NCBI RefSeq assembly: GCF_019613795.1
Contig: NZ_CP080429.1
Coordinates: 186,001-250,000, forward strand
DNA length: 64,000 bases
Origin: Flavobacterium litorale
GTDB taxonomy: Bacteria > Bacteroidota > Bacteroidia > Flavobacteriales > Flavobacteriaceae
Direction: 5' to 3'
The position numbers were made by a program, and so were the translations under genes. This document shows, piece after piece, positions 1 to 7,351 of the stretch. Position 1 is the first letter of the stretch, and each line of letters opens with the position of its first letter. The notes under the pieces are model-generated. The model was given only the letters and a program-made list of their open reading frames with translations, made no database searches and had not been told where the DNA came from.

Positions 1-605
1 ACCATAGCATTAAGCCCTAGCTTGTTATGCTTAACAACGTATTCGGCAGCCAGTAAATAATCCCAACTACCAGTACCTACCTGAAAACTTGGGTTTACAC
101 TTCCGTTATTGGCAGTATGGTATTCGCCTGTTGGCATTTTTACGCCTCCACCCGCCTGTAGTGTGTGGCTGTACCTAGCGGAATCTTTTTGGGTTTGGTA
201 TATGGTGTATAAACCCAATACGGTAATATCGCCCAAACCATCTATCGCTTGGTAGCCTGTAGTAAGCGCTCTGTTATGGGAGTGATACGGTACTAATGCC
301 GATATTTGGAAATTTTTAAAGACAGGTATGCGTGCCCAAAGTTGTACGGTATTAAAGTTCTCGTCTATATAAGGCGAATCGTTAAAAATACCGTCTTGGC
401 TTGTATAGCTTTGATAAAAATAGCGTACCCCTACAAAGTTTTGGTTAAGCATGGAGCTAAACCCCATACCTCCGCCACTAGCAGAACAGCCACAAGCATC
501 GCAATCGTCAAATCGGTCAAGATATCCTCTAAAATTGGGTGGTGGCGTATGAGAAAACATTTGTTGTGCCACTAGCGCAACGAATAATACTATATACTTT
601 TTCAT
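1..605 (-). CDS. Outer-membrane transporter-like beta-barrel protein (3' end beyond window)
   Basis: The gene starts at an ATG at 605 and runs off the left edge in frame, so about 201 residues are visible. A signal peptide (MKKYIVLFVALVAQQMFS) is followed by a Cys-rich stretch, DDCDACGCSASGGGMG, and then alternating amphipathic strands rich in aromatic residues, typical of small outer-membrane channels of the MetA-pathway/transporter type. It lies 6 bp downstream of the diheme peroxidase gene on the same strand and is probably co-transcribed with it and the MbnP gene. Homologous clusters commonly include such a barrel, so a role in metal or small-molecule passage across the outer membrane is inferred. 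The substrate cannot be read from the sequence. The Cys cluster near the N-terminus could bind metal. Confidence 0.7.
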   Translation of the reverse strand, partial: MKKYIVLFVALVAQQMFSHTPPPNFRGYLDRFDDCDACGCSASGGGMGFSSMLNQNFVGVRYFYQSYTSQDGIFNDSPYIDENFNTVQLWARIPVFKNFQISALVPYHSHNRALTTGYQAIDGLGDITVLGLYTIYQTQKDSARYSHTLQAGGGVKMPTGEYHTANNGSVNPSFQVGTGSWDYLLAAEYVVKHNKLGLNAM

Positions 606-611
606 GATGTA

Positions 612-1661
612 CTAGGTTTGATGGTAAAATAGCGGATTTGTTATAAACTCCTCGTCTGTTAGTGTTTTCAGGAAAGCAATAATGGCCTCCTTTTCTTCTT
701 GCGTAAGCGGTATGCCTAAGGTATCGCCATTGTGCAATAAAGGGTCTAAGGTTTCAGAATCTGATACACCAGTAGCATAGAAATTCAATACCGACTCTAA
801 CGAGCCAAAACGACCATCGTGCATGTAGGGTGCTGTAAGCGCTACATTACGCAAACTAGGGACTTTAAACTTATACCTGTCTGTAGCAAAACCCGTTACA
901 ACTTCGCGCCCCAAATCGTTTAAATTGGGGTTTGGTGGTAAACCATTATTACGAAAGGTATTATCTGTAAATATATCGGTATTGTGGCATGATGCACATT
1001 TCTGCTGAAACAAACTCAACCCTTGTGTTTCTTGTGCGGTTAATGTGCCTCCTGTTTCATTACGAATGTATTTATCGTAACGGGAATTGGCAGAAATCAT
1101 CATCGTCATAAACTGCCCTAATGCTTTAAGTATTTTACCCGATGTAATTTCGGTTCCGTCAAAAGCACGGTCAAACTGTTGTACATAGTCCGCATCTTGT
1201 TTTAGTTTTTCGGCAATACTTTCCAATGTTTCATCCATCTCAACGGGGTTGTGTATGGGTACAATGGAGAGCATCTCGATACTGTTGGATGCGCCATCGT
1301 AAAAATATTCGGACTGAAATGCCATGTTTTGAACAGCAGGTGCATTACGTGTACCTTCTTGATTGTAAATACCATGGCTAAAGGTATGACCGTGATGGGT
1401 AAATGCCGATGATTGTTCGTGGCAAAAAGCACAGGATATTGTATTATCTGCCGAAAGGCGTGCATCGTAAAATAATTTTCTACCCAATTCAAAGCCCGCT
1501 TCGGTTGGCGGGTTTAGGGTAATGTCTTGCTCAGGAGCAGGAAAGTTAGCCGGCACGTTAAAATCCATTTTAGTGTCTGGCGTAGCAGTATAATTGGTAT
1601 CGTTATCACTACAGGACACCAGTAGTAGTGCCGCAAATGCGACGAAGCTAATTTTTTTCAT
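612..1661 (-). CDS. Diheme cytochrome c peroxidase, MbnH/MauG-like lipoprotein
   Basis: 349 residues. The N-terminus has a lipoprotein signal with lipobox LLVSC (Cys17), so the protein is probably membrane-anchored facing the periplasm. Two c-type heme motifs are visible, CAFCH at 77-81 and CASCH at 222-226, the layout of bacterial diheme peroxidases (CCP/MauG superfamily). PYMHDGRF near residue 280 is also characteristic of this family. In methanobactin operons the MbnH member uses a diheme centre to oxidise a tryptophan of its partner MbnP. The gene directly downstream of an MbnP homolog makes that role more likely here than plain H2O2 detoxification. The neighbour at 605 follows after 6 bp. 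Family assignment is firm; the MbnH-like role is inferred from context. Confidence 0.88.
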   Translation of the reverse strand: MKKISFVAFAALLLVSCSDNDTNYTATPDTKMDFNVPANFPAPEQDITLNPPTEAGFELGRKLFYDARLSADNTISCAFCHEQSSAFTHHGHTFSHGIYNQEGTRNAPAVQNMAFQSEYFYDGASNSIEMLSIVPIHNPVEMDETLESIAEKLKQDADYVQQFDRAFDGTEITSGKILKALGQFMTMMISANSRYDKYIRNETGGTLTAQETQGLSLFQQKCASCHNTDIFTDNTFRNNGLPPNPNLNDLGREVVTGFATDRYKFKVPSLRNVALTAPYMHDGRFGSLESVLNFYATGVSDSETLDPLLHNGDTLGIPLTQEEKEAIIAFLKTLTDEEFITNPLFYHQT

Positions 1662-1678
1662 AATGTGTTACAAATTAA

Positions 1679-1702
1679 AAGCCTACCCGTCTGGGTAGGC
1701 TT
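1679..1702 (-). terminator. Hairpin between mbnP-like and peroxidase genes
   Basis: A 10-bp perfect stem (AAGCCTACCC / GGGTAGGCTT) with a 4-base loop lies in the 56-bp gap between the two genes. On the minus strand it is followed by TTTTAATTTG, a weak U-tract. It could terminate most transcripts after the MbnP gene or act as a stabilising processing site, giving more MbnP than peroxidase. Confidence 0.6.
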
Positions 1703-1717
1703 GGTTATAGCAAAATA

Positions 1718-2545
1718 CTATTCGTGTGTATGCCCAGAGGCATTGTGCACATGGTGTACTGTAAACATTTTTTTAGAGTTTTCGGCAATCTCTATAAGGT
1801 GTTCGCCTCCCATAATGTCTGCACTAGTGCCCGCATTATTCATATTGTTATGCAATACTACTTTAGTATCACCATCAAGCAATACATTAACATCTGCCAC
1901 TAAGTGTATAGAGGGTACTTGGTTTTCTCTTACTCTTGCTGTAGATGGCAAACTCAAAGTAACTTCTCTGTAATTATCCGTTGCCGTATTGCTACCTTGG
2001 TGTACCCTAAAAGGGGTTGGTGTTATTACCCCTTGAGCCGTAAATTCGCCCTCAAAAGTAATAAAACGGTAACCTGTACTCCAAGTCCACGTTAGGTTGT
2101 TAGCTGCTGCCAAATCCCAAAAACTTTGCTGTGCTGTTTCGCCCTGTAAGTAACGTTGCTGATCTACACCAATACCAAACTTTATAGCAGTATAATCGCC
2201 TGCAGGAACATTTTTTAAATGAATTGTATTTAATCCATCTTCTTGGTTAATAATAAAATAACTCTCCTCTTTAGGGTAAACAACCTCTTTACCATCGGCA
2301 TCAATAAGTATAAAGTTGCTTACTATATAGTTTAAACGATTTATGGTAAGATTTTCTTCATTGGAGTTAGCGTAAGTACTTCCTAACACCAAAGCATCTC
2401 CTGCTACGCCATTATCAAAAAAAAGTTCTACCTCGCCAACAGTACCTTCTATTACTTCTTGGTTACTATCGTCGTCACTACTACACGATACGGTAAATAG
2501 GGCTATTGCTGACAGTGCAGCATATTTTATATATTGGAATTTCAT
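1718..2545 (-). CDS. MbnP-family copper-associated lipoprotein
   Basis: 275 residues with a lipobox TVSC (Cys21) followed by an acidic Ser/Asp linker, typical of Bacteroidota surface or periplasmic lipoproteins. The body resembles the MbnP family: a beta-rich protein with the signature LTWTWSTGYRF followed by FEGEF, and VELFFDN near the start. In characterised MbnP/MopE-type proteins a tryptophan is oxidised to kynurenine by the partner diheme enzyme and helps bind copper; the paired tryptophans in the WTW segment are the candidate sites. The C-terminus ends VHHVHNASGHTHE, a His-rich tail that could bind metal. The peroxidase and barrel genes lie downstream, separated by a hairpin. Family call is from motif recognition; copper binding is inferred. 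Confidence 0.8.
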   Translation of the reverse strand: MKFQYIKYAALSAIALFTVSCSSDDDSNQEVIEGTVGEVELFFDNGVAGDALVLGSTYANSNEENLTINRLNYIVSNFILIDADGKEVVYPKEESYFIINQEDGLNTIHLKNVPAGDYTAIKFGIGVDQQRYLQGETAQQSFWDLAAANNLTWTWSTGYRFITFEGEFTAQGVITPTPFRVHQGSNTATDNYREVTLSLPSTARVRENQVPSIHLVADVNVLLDGDTKVVLHNNMNNAGTSADIMGGEHLIEIAENSKKMFTVHHVHNASGHTHE

Positions 2546-2583
2546 CTTTGTTTTTATTATAATATTTTTAATTCGTTTTTAAA

Positions 2584-2632
2584 CGCAATTGTTGCGCACA
2601 CTAGCACAGTATAGTTTATGTACCACTATACT
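2584..2632. promoter_or_regulatory. Two inverted repeats upstream of the MbnP-like gene
   Basis: Positions 2608-2632 hold AGTATAGT and its exact complement ACTATACT separated by 9 bp. Positions 2584-2596 hold CGCAA-TTG-TTGCG. Both lie 40-90 bp upstream of the ATG at 2545, where a regulator of the copper-type cluster could bind. No convincing TAnnTTTG element was seen in this gap, so the promoter position is open. Confidence 0.35.
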
Positions 2633-2735
2633 ATATATTGATATTTAGGGGGAATGTTTTTTTGATTAGACCATAGCAGTAAGCATCGGAATCGTAGTAT
2701 TTAGATTCGACACAAAAAGGAATAATCAGGTACGT

Positions 2736-3125
2736 TTAAGAAATAAAAACTGGAGGATGAAACACCGAAGTAACAACAAGGTGCGAATACAGATTATTGT
2801 ATAATGTGAATTCTTTATTAGTAATGTTACCCGTATAATTACGGAATGAAAAAGGAACTACAGCTTGGCAAAAAAGTATTTCTCTTTCTTGATGTACTAC
2901 TTTTTTTTCTGATAATGGTTGTTCGTCTTCAGCAGCTTTGGCAAGCTCTTTCATTAAATGACATTTACCATTACACTGTAACTCTGGCTTTGCTTTGTTC
3001 TCACAAAGTTCTTGCGCTATATAATCATAATTAAAAATGTAATCAAACACAGGTAACACTGGTTTTAATAACAGTAAGAGTGCAACTATGAATACAGCTT
3101 TTTTCACAGTGCAAAAATACCACAT
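2736..3125 (-). CDS. Small membrane-anchored CxxxC-type protein, function unknown
   Basis: Up to 129 residues. A hydrophobic N-terminal segment (KKAVFIVALLLLLKPVLPVF) is followed by CENKAKPELQCNGKCHLMKEL, which has three cysteines and a His arranged like a small metal site, and then a charged region and an aromatic tail. Similar small proteins occur in Flavobacteriia next to metal-related or TonB-receptor genes, but no function is known to me. The ATG at 3125 overlaps a perfect minus-strand TAnnTTTG element (TATTTTTG, 3112-3119), so translation may instead begin at the GTG at 3107, giving a near-leaderless message. It lies upstream of the MbnP-like gene on the same strand, across a 190-bp gap. 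Confidence 0.7.
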   Translation of the reverse strand: MWYFCTVKKAVFIVALLLLLKPVLPVFDYIFNYDYIAQELCENKAKPELQCNGKCHLMKELAKAAEDEQPLSEKKVVHQEREILFCQAVVPFSFRNYTGNITNKEFTLYNNLYSHLVVTSVFHPPVFIS

Positions 3126-3216
3126 AATTGGGCTTTAAAAAAATATTTATGTGGCAGAATTAAACCTTATGTTTTGTTTACTGTCTTAACAAGTATAAAC
3201 TTTAAATAATATTACT

Positions 3217-3648
3217 ATGAAGGCGTGGATTTTAGCAGCAGTTATGATACTAGGTTTAACTGCAACAGCACAGAAAAGAGAACATGAAAGAGGAGAACGA
3301 TTAACTCCTGAACAAAGAGTTGAATTACAAGTAAAGAAATTGACGCTTGAACTTGACCTTAACAAAAAACAGCAGGGTGAAATAAAACAGCTCCTTACAA
3401 CCAAGAGTATAGAGCGTGAAAAGATGATGGAAAAGCGAAAAGTAGAAAAAGAAGCTGAAGCACAACGTACTAGCGAAGAGCGTTTTGCAATGAGAAGCAA
3501 AATGCTTGACGAAAAAATTGCCATGAAAGCTGCTATGAAGAATATTTTAAACGAAGAACAGTTTGAGAAATTTGAAGAATTAGAAAGGGAAAGACAAAAA
3601 AAACTAACAAAAAGAGGTAAAAAACTTAAAAAGCACGATAGAGACTAA
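3217..3648 (+). CDS. Spy/CpxP-like secreted helical protein
   Basis: 143 residues. A signal peptide (MKAWILAAVMILGLTATAQ) precedes an almost entirely charged, helical protein rich in Lys, Glu and Arg, with LTPEQRVE near residue 28 and LNEEQFEKFEEL near the C-terminus. This matches the paired LTxxQ-like motifs of the Spy/CpxP group, periplasmic chaperone-like proteins induced by envelope or copper stress in other bacteria. It is divergent from the small Cys protein, with an intergenic region of about 90 bp, and precedes a second small secreted protein. The family call rests on motif spacing and composition. Confidence 0.7.
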   Translation: MKAWILAAVMILGLTATAQKREHERGERLTPEQRVELQVKKLTLELDLNKKQQGEIKQLLTTKSIEREKMMEKRKVEKEAEAQRTSEERFAMRSKMLDEKIAMKAAMKNILNEEQFEKFEELERERQKKLTKRGKKLKKHDRD

Positions 3649-3729
3649 TTTTTTAATGTTAAAGTTTTGTGTAGTTTTAAAATTTAATTAGCTTTGAATT
3701 TATAAACACTAAACAAAACTTAGTTTATC

Positions 3730-4092
3730 ATGAAAAAAATAATTGCTATTGTTACCATTATGCTTGCGCTTGGCTATAGTGCCAATGCACAGCAAAGAAA
3801 TGCTACTACTGCTGTAAAACAGCAAAATGTAGAGAAAGTAGCTATACAAAAAGCTGCTCAAAAAGACCTTAAGGCACTATCAGATTTCGTTCAGTTAGAT
3901 GATAACCAAAAACAAGCTTTCTTAGGATTATTCGAATATAAGCACCGTGATTTAGCTACACCAAACTTTAGCCAAGAGCGTAAAGACATTCTTGCAGAGG
4001 TTATGGAAGCTAAGCTTAATGCAACATTAACAGCAGATCAAGCGGAAAAGCTAAGCAAAAACACTGCACTTTTACAACAGCTTACGCACTAA
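3730..4092 (+). CDS. Small secreted helical protein, function unknown
   Basis: 120 residues with a clear signal peptide ending ANAQ (about residue 21). The mature part is helical and carries LDDNQKQAFLGLFEYKH and LTADQAEKLSKN, two motifs that echo the LTxxQ pattern of the gene upstream, so the two may be diverged relatives of the same periplasmic family. A strong terminator follows 18 bp after the stop. An AT-rich 81-bp gap separates it from the upstream gene, which it may share a transcript with. Confidence 0.65.
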   Translation: MKKIIAIVTIMLALGYSANAQQRNATTAVKQQNVEKVAIQKAAQKDLKALSDFVQLDDNQKQAFLGLFEYKHRDLATPNFSQERKDILAEVMEAKLNATLTADQAEKLSKNTALLQQLTH

Positions 4093-4110
4093 GAATAGTT
4101 TTTGATACAT

Positions 4111-4140
4111 AAAAAAGCTCCCAAATTGGGAGCTTTTTTT
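4111..4140. terminator. Bidirectional intrinsic terminator
   Basis: AAAAAAGCTCCC-AAATT-GGGAGCTTTTTT forms a 12-bp stem with A and T runs on both sides. It serves the small secreted gene on the plus strand and hemL on the minus strand, whose stop is 3 bp away. Confidence 0.9.
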
Positions 4141-4142
4141 AT

Positions 4143-5429
4143 TTATAGTGTTTTAGCTACTTTACCTACGGCTTGTATGGTATAATCGAGATCGTCATAC
4201 GTAAGGGCATCGGTTATAAACCAAGTTTCGTATGCCGATGGGGCAATGTAAACACCTTCTTCTAAAAGTCCGTGAAAAAACTTTTTAAAGGTTGCATTAT
4301 CGCCATTAGCAGCCGTTTTAAAATCGGTTACAGGGGTGGCGTCAAAATGCACCGATATCATCGACCCTATTCTGTTTATAGTGTATACTACGTTGGCAGC
4401 ATTTAGCTTTTCGCGGATTCCTTGCTCCAAATACGCTGTTTTTTGTGCTAGGCGTTCGTATACCGTAATATCGTCGTTAAGGGCTTTAAGCATCTCAAAA
4501 CCAGCAGCCATTGCTAACGGGTTGCCCGATAGTGTGCCTGCCTGATATACAGAACCCAATGGTGCTAAGTAATCCATAATTTCGTTACGCCCTGCAAAAG
4601 CCCCTACAGGCAATCCGCCGCCTATTACTTTACCAAAAGTTACAATATCGGCTTTTACATCAAACAACTCTTGCGTTCCACCTTTTGCCAAGCGAAACCC
4701 CGTCATTACCTCATCAAAAATTAATAATGTACCATTGGCATCACAAAGTTGGCGTAATCCTTTTAGGAAGCCTTCGGCAGGCGGAATGCATCCCATATTT
4801 CCAGCAACAGGCTCTATAATAATTGCTGCTATACCGTTAGGGTTTGCCTTAAATAGTGCTGCAACATTATCTAAATCATTATAATTAGCCAACAAGGTAT
4901 CTTGTGCTGTACCTTGTGTAACGCCAGGGCTATTGGGTGTACCAAAAGTAACGGCACCACTACCCGCTTGTATTAAAAACGAATCGGAATGCCCGTGATA
5001 GCAACCCGCAAACTTAATTATCTTATCGCGCTTGGTATAGCCTCGCGCTAAGCGTATAGCACTCATACAGGCTTCGGTACCTGAGTTTACAAAACGTATC
5101 TTATCTATGTTGGGCACCATATTAACAGCCAGTGCCGCAATTTTAGTTTCTAGTGCTGTTGGTGTACCAAACGATGTTCCTTTTTTAGCACGTTCTATAA
5201 CGGCATCCACTACAGGCTCGTAGGCATGCCCCAATATCATTGGTCCCCACGAGTTAATATAATCTATTAAGCGGTTATCGTCTTCATCGTACAGGTAAGC
5301 CCCTTTGGCTTCTTTTATAAAAACGGGTGTACCTCCTACTGCTTTAAAGGCACGAACGGGCGAGTTTACACCACCTGGTATTACTTTAATTGCTTCGGCA
5401 AAAAGTTGGCTGCTTCTTTGGTATAACAT
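4143..5429 (-). CDS. hemL: Glutamate-1-semialdehyde 2,1-aminomutase
   Basis: 428 residues, the usual length for HemL. It converts glutamate-1-semialdehyde to 5-aminolevulinate with PLP or PMP, the last step of the C5 route to heme, in the cytoplasm. Visible motifs are [11 protein letters not shown] at the N-terminus, [17 protein letters not shown], the PLP-binding [10 protein letters not shown], and the Schiff-base lysine in [15 protein letters not shown] (Lys267). It is the last gene of a minus-strand operon, 1 bp after the glucosaminidase gene, and a strong terminator follows. Confidence 0.97.
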   Translation of the reverse strand: MLYQRSSQLFAEAIKVIPGGVNSPVRAFKAVGGTPVFIKEAKGAYLYDEDDNRLIDYINSWGPMILGHAYEPVVDAVIERAKKGTSFGTPTALETKIAALAVNMVPNIDKIRFVNSGTEACMSAIRLARGYTKRDKIIKFAGCYHGHSDSFLIQAGSGAVTFGTPNSPGVTQGTAQDTLLANYNDLDNVAALFKANPNGIAAIIIEPVAGNMGCIPPAEGFLKGLRQLCDANGTLLIFDEVMTGFRLAKGGTQELFDVKADIVTFGKVIGGGLPVGAFAGRNEIMDYLAPLGSVYQAGTLSGNPLAMAAGFEMLKALNDDITVYERLAQKTAYLEQGIREKLNAANVVYTINRIGSMISVHFDATPVTDFKTAANGDNATFKKFFHGLLEEGVYIAPSAYETWFITDALTYDDLDYTIQAVGKVAKTL

Positions 5430-5430
5430 T

Positions 5431-6309
5431 TTACTTTACTTTTAAAATCTGACCTATCGAAAGGGCATTGCTAGTTAGGTTATTCATTTGCTTTAGTTCA
5501 TCTACGCTAACGTTATGTTTTTTTGATATGGAGTACAACGTGTCGCCTTTTTGTACTTTATACGAATTTCTGGGTACTTTTTCTTCAGTTACTTCTACAT
5601 CCCCATTATCGTTATCATCATCCTTTCTGGGTTCATGGCGTTTCCCTAAAACCTCAGCATCGTACTGGTCAAGCCCGTAACGTTCTATAATAGATATTAA
5701 TTTATTTGGGTATTTAGGATCGGTAGCATACCCTGCTGCCTTTAACCCTTTTGCCCATCCCTTATAATCGTCTTTTCGGAGTTTGAATAGCGATGCGTAC
5801 CTACCTCGTGTAGTTAGGAATAGTGAATGGTCGTTATACGATTCGGCAGGGTCATTGTACTTTCTAAAGCATTCTCCCTTAGCATCGTCGTCATGGTATA
5901 CGGCTTCGCCCGTCCAACCTTTATGGCATTTAATACCAAAATGGTTATTGGCATTAACACAAAGTGTACCTCTGCCCGCGCCCGACTCTAATATTCCTTG
6001 TGCCAACGTTATACTGGCAGGAATACCATGGTTGCGCATATTATCTTTGGCTATATCTTTATAATCGTATATGTACTGTTTTACAACGTCGGCATATACT
6101 ACTGTTTTGGATGTTGACTCTAGTACTTCTGATTGTTGCTTTTTACGCTCATTTTTATTTTTAGTTACCGATGTGTTGCGTTTAGAAGGTGTTTTGACGT
6201 TACGCGTTGTTCGTATTTTAGATTTTCCTCCTTTTTTTCTGCTTGTATATGATGAACCGCAACTAACCAATAAACTTAAAACGGCAAGTGCTAAAATCTT
6301 TTTTATCAT
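5431..6309 (-). CDS. Lipoprotein glucosaminidase with C-terminal LysM domain
   Basis: 292 residues. A lipobox LLVSC (Cys17) is followed by a basic, Ser/Lys-rich linker to about residue 65. A glucosaminidase domain (about 75-215) then carries [18 protein letters not shown] with the candidate catalytic Glu108 and NNHFGIKCH, features of GH73-type peptidoglycan hydrolases. A single LysM repeat fills 248-292 ([19 protein letters not shown]...). It probably trims peptidoglycan from a membrane anchor. Its ATG overlaps the stop of the upstream ACC-deaminase-like gene by 4 bp, so the two are translationally coupled. The link to heme synthesis downstream is probably only positional. Confidence 0.92.
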   Translation of the reverse strand: MIKKILALAVLSLLVSCGSSYTSRKKGGKSKIRTTRNVKTPSKRNTSVTKNKNERKKQQSEVLESTSKTVVYADVVKQYIYDYKDIAKDNMRNHGIPASITLAQGILESGAGRGTLCVNANNHFGIKCHKGWTGEAVYHDDDAKGECFRKYNDPAESYNDHSLFLTTRGRYASLFKLRKDDYKGWAKGLKAAGYATDPKYPNKLISIIERYGLDQYDAEVLGKRHEPRKDDDNDNGDVEVTEEKVPRNSYKVQKGDTLYSISKKHNVSVDELKQMNNLTSNALSIGQILKVK

Positions 6310-7211
6310 GTATTCTGGATTTTAATTTGTGGGAGTTTTTTCCTACATAACTCCTTATTCATTCCCGAAATTCCTTGTAATCCTCCTGTATGAATTAGCA
6401 GAATAGCCGCATTATCAGGAAAATAATTCTTGTTAATCAAATCTATAACGCCAAAAACCATCTTTCCCGTATAAACAGGATCCAAAGGGATACCTGTTGT
6501 ATCTAAAAAATCGTTTATAAAACCAATTAGCTCTGCATTTACTTTGGCATAACCGCCAAAATGGTAGTCCTCAATTAACGCCCAGTTATCCTGTTGCGCA
6601 AATTTAGCAATATCTGCCGATAATCCTGCATTTTTAAGTGCTGGAAATCCGAGAACTTGCTGGTGCAATTGTGCCGTATTAATAATGCCTGAAATTGTAC
6701 CTCCCGTACCTACTGCGCACGCTATATGGGTAAACTCAGCATCAGTTTCGGTAAGTATTTCTTCGCAACCTTTTACAGCCAATGCGTTGGTACCACCCTC
6801 TGGCACAAGGTAAAAATCTCCAAAAATTGTAGTAAAGGTGTTTATAAATTCAGGACTGGTTTTATCTCGGTAAGCGGTACGTGTTACAAAATGGAACTCC
6901 ATACCACAGCTTTGGGCAAAACGTAACGTAGGGTTGTTATCTATTTTGCCTTTGAGTTCTTCGCCCCTAATTACTCCAATGGTTTTTATACCGTACTTTT
7001 TTCCTGCCGCAGCAGTTGCTGCAATATGGTTGGAGTAAGCACCGCCAAAAGTGAGTAATTGGGTAGCATTTTGTTGCTGTGCCTCAAGTATATTATACTT
7101 TAACTTTCTGAATTTATTGCCTGATATATGAGGGTGCAAAAGGTCTTCCCGTTTTATGGTAAGTGTTATATTTCGCGGAAACTTTATAGGTATTAGTTCA
7201 TTCATTTGCAT
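6306..7211 (-). CDS. PLP-dependent 1-aminocyclopropane-1-carboxylate deaminase / D-cysteine desulfhydrase family
   Basis: About 301 residues from the chosen start. The fold-type II PLP lysine lies in HISGNKFRKLKYN, and TFGGAYSNHIAA plus the phosphate-binding GTGGTISG are visible. The family either opens the ACC ring or desulfhydrates D-cysteine; which applies here cannot be told from these motifs. An in-frame ATG at 7238 is unlikely to be the start, because a perfect -7 element (TACTTTTG, 7228-7235) overlaps its second to fourth codons. The ATG at 7211 or 7205 then gives a 5-15 base leader. It is the first gene of the three-gene operon ending with hemL. Confidence 0.88.
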   Translation of the reverse strand: MQMNELIPIKFPRNITLTIKREDLLHPHISGNKFRKLKYNILEAQQQNATQLLTFGGAYSNHIAATAAAGKKYGIKTIGVIRGEELKGKIDNNPTLRFAQSCGMEFHFVTRTAYRDKTSPEFINTFTTIFGDFYLVPEGGTNALAVKGCEEILTETDAEFTHIACAVGTGGTISGIINTAQLHQQVLGFPALKNAGLSADIAKFAQQDNWALIEDYHFGGYAKVNAELIGFINDFLDTTGIPLDPVYTGKMVFGVIDLINKNYFPDNAAILLIHTGGLQGISGMNKELCRKKLPQIKIQNT

Positions 7212-7227
7212 AGCATTCGCAACAGAG

Positions 7228-7235
7228 CAAAAGTA
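7228..7235 (-). promoter_or_regulatory. TAnnTTTG -7 element for the ACC-deaminase/hemL operon
   Basis: TACTTTTG on the minus strand matches the Bacteroidota -7 consensus exactly. It places the transcript start just upstream of the ATG codons at 7211 and 7205. Confidence 0.65.
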
Positions 7236-7320
7236 CATAATATTGATTAAGCTTAAAACAACCTAATATACAATTAGTTAACAATTGTTAAGACATAGTA
7301 ACAGCAAGCATATTTTTTAG

Positions 7321-7328
7321 TATTTTTG
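7321..7328 (+). promoter_or_regulatory. TAnnTTTG -7 element for the GAF protein gene
   Basis: TATTTTTG lies 24 bp before the ATG at 7352, an exact consensus match. No clear TTTG -33 element was seen at the expected distance. Confidence 0.6.
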
Positions 7329-7351
7329 TAAGTTACTAAGTAGTATTTATT

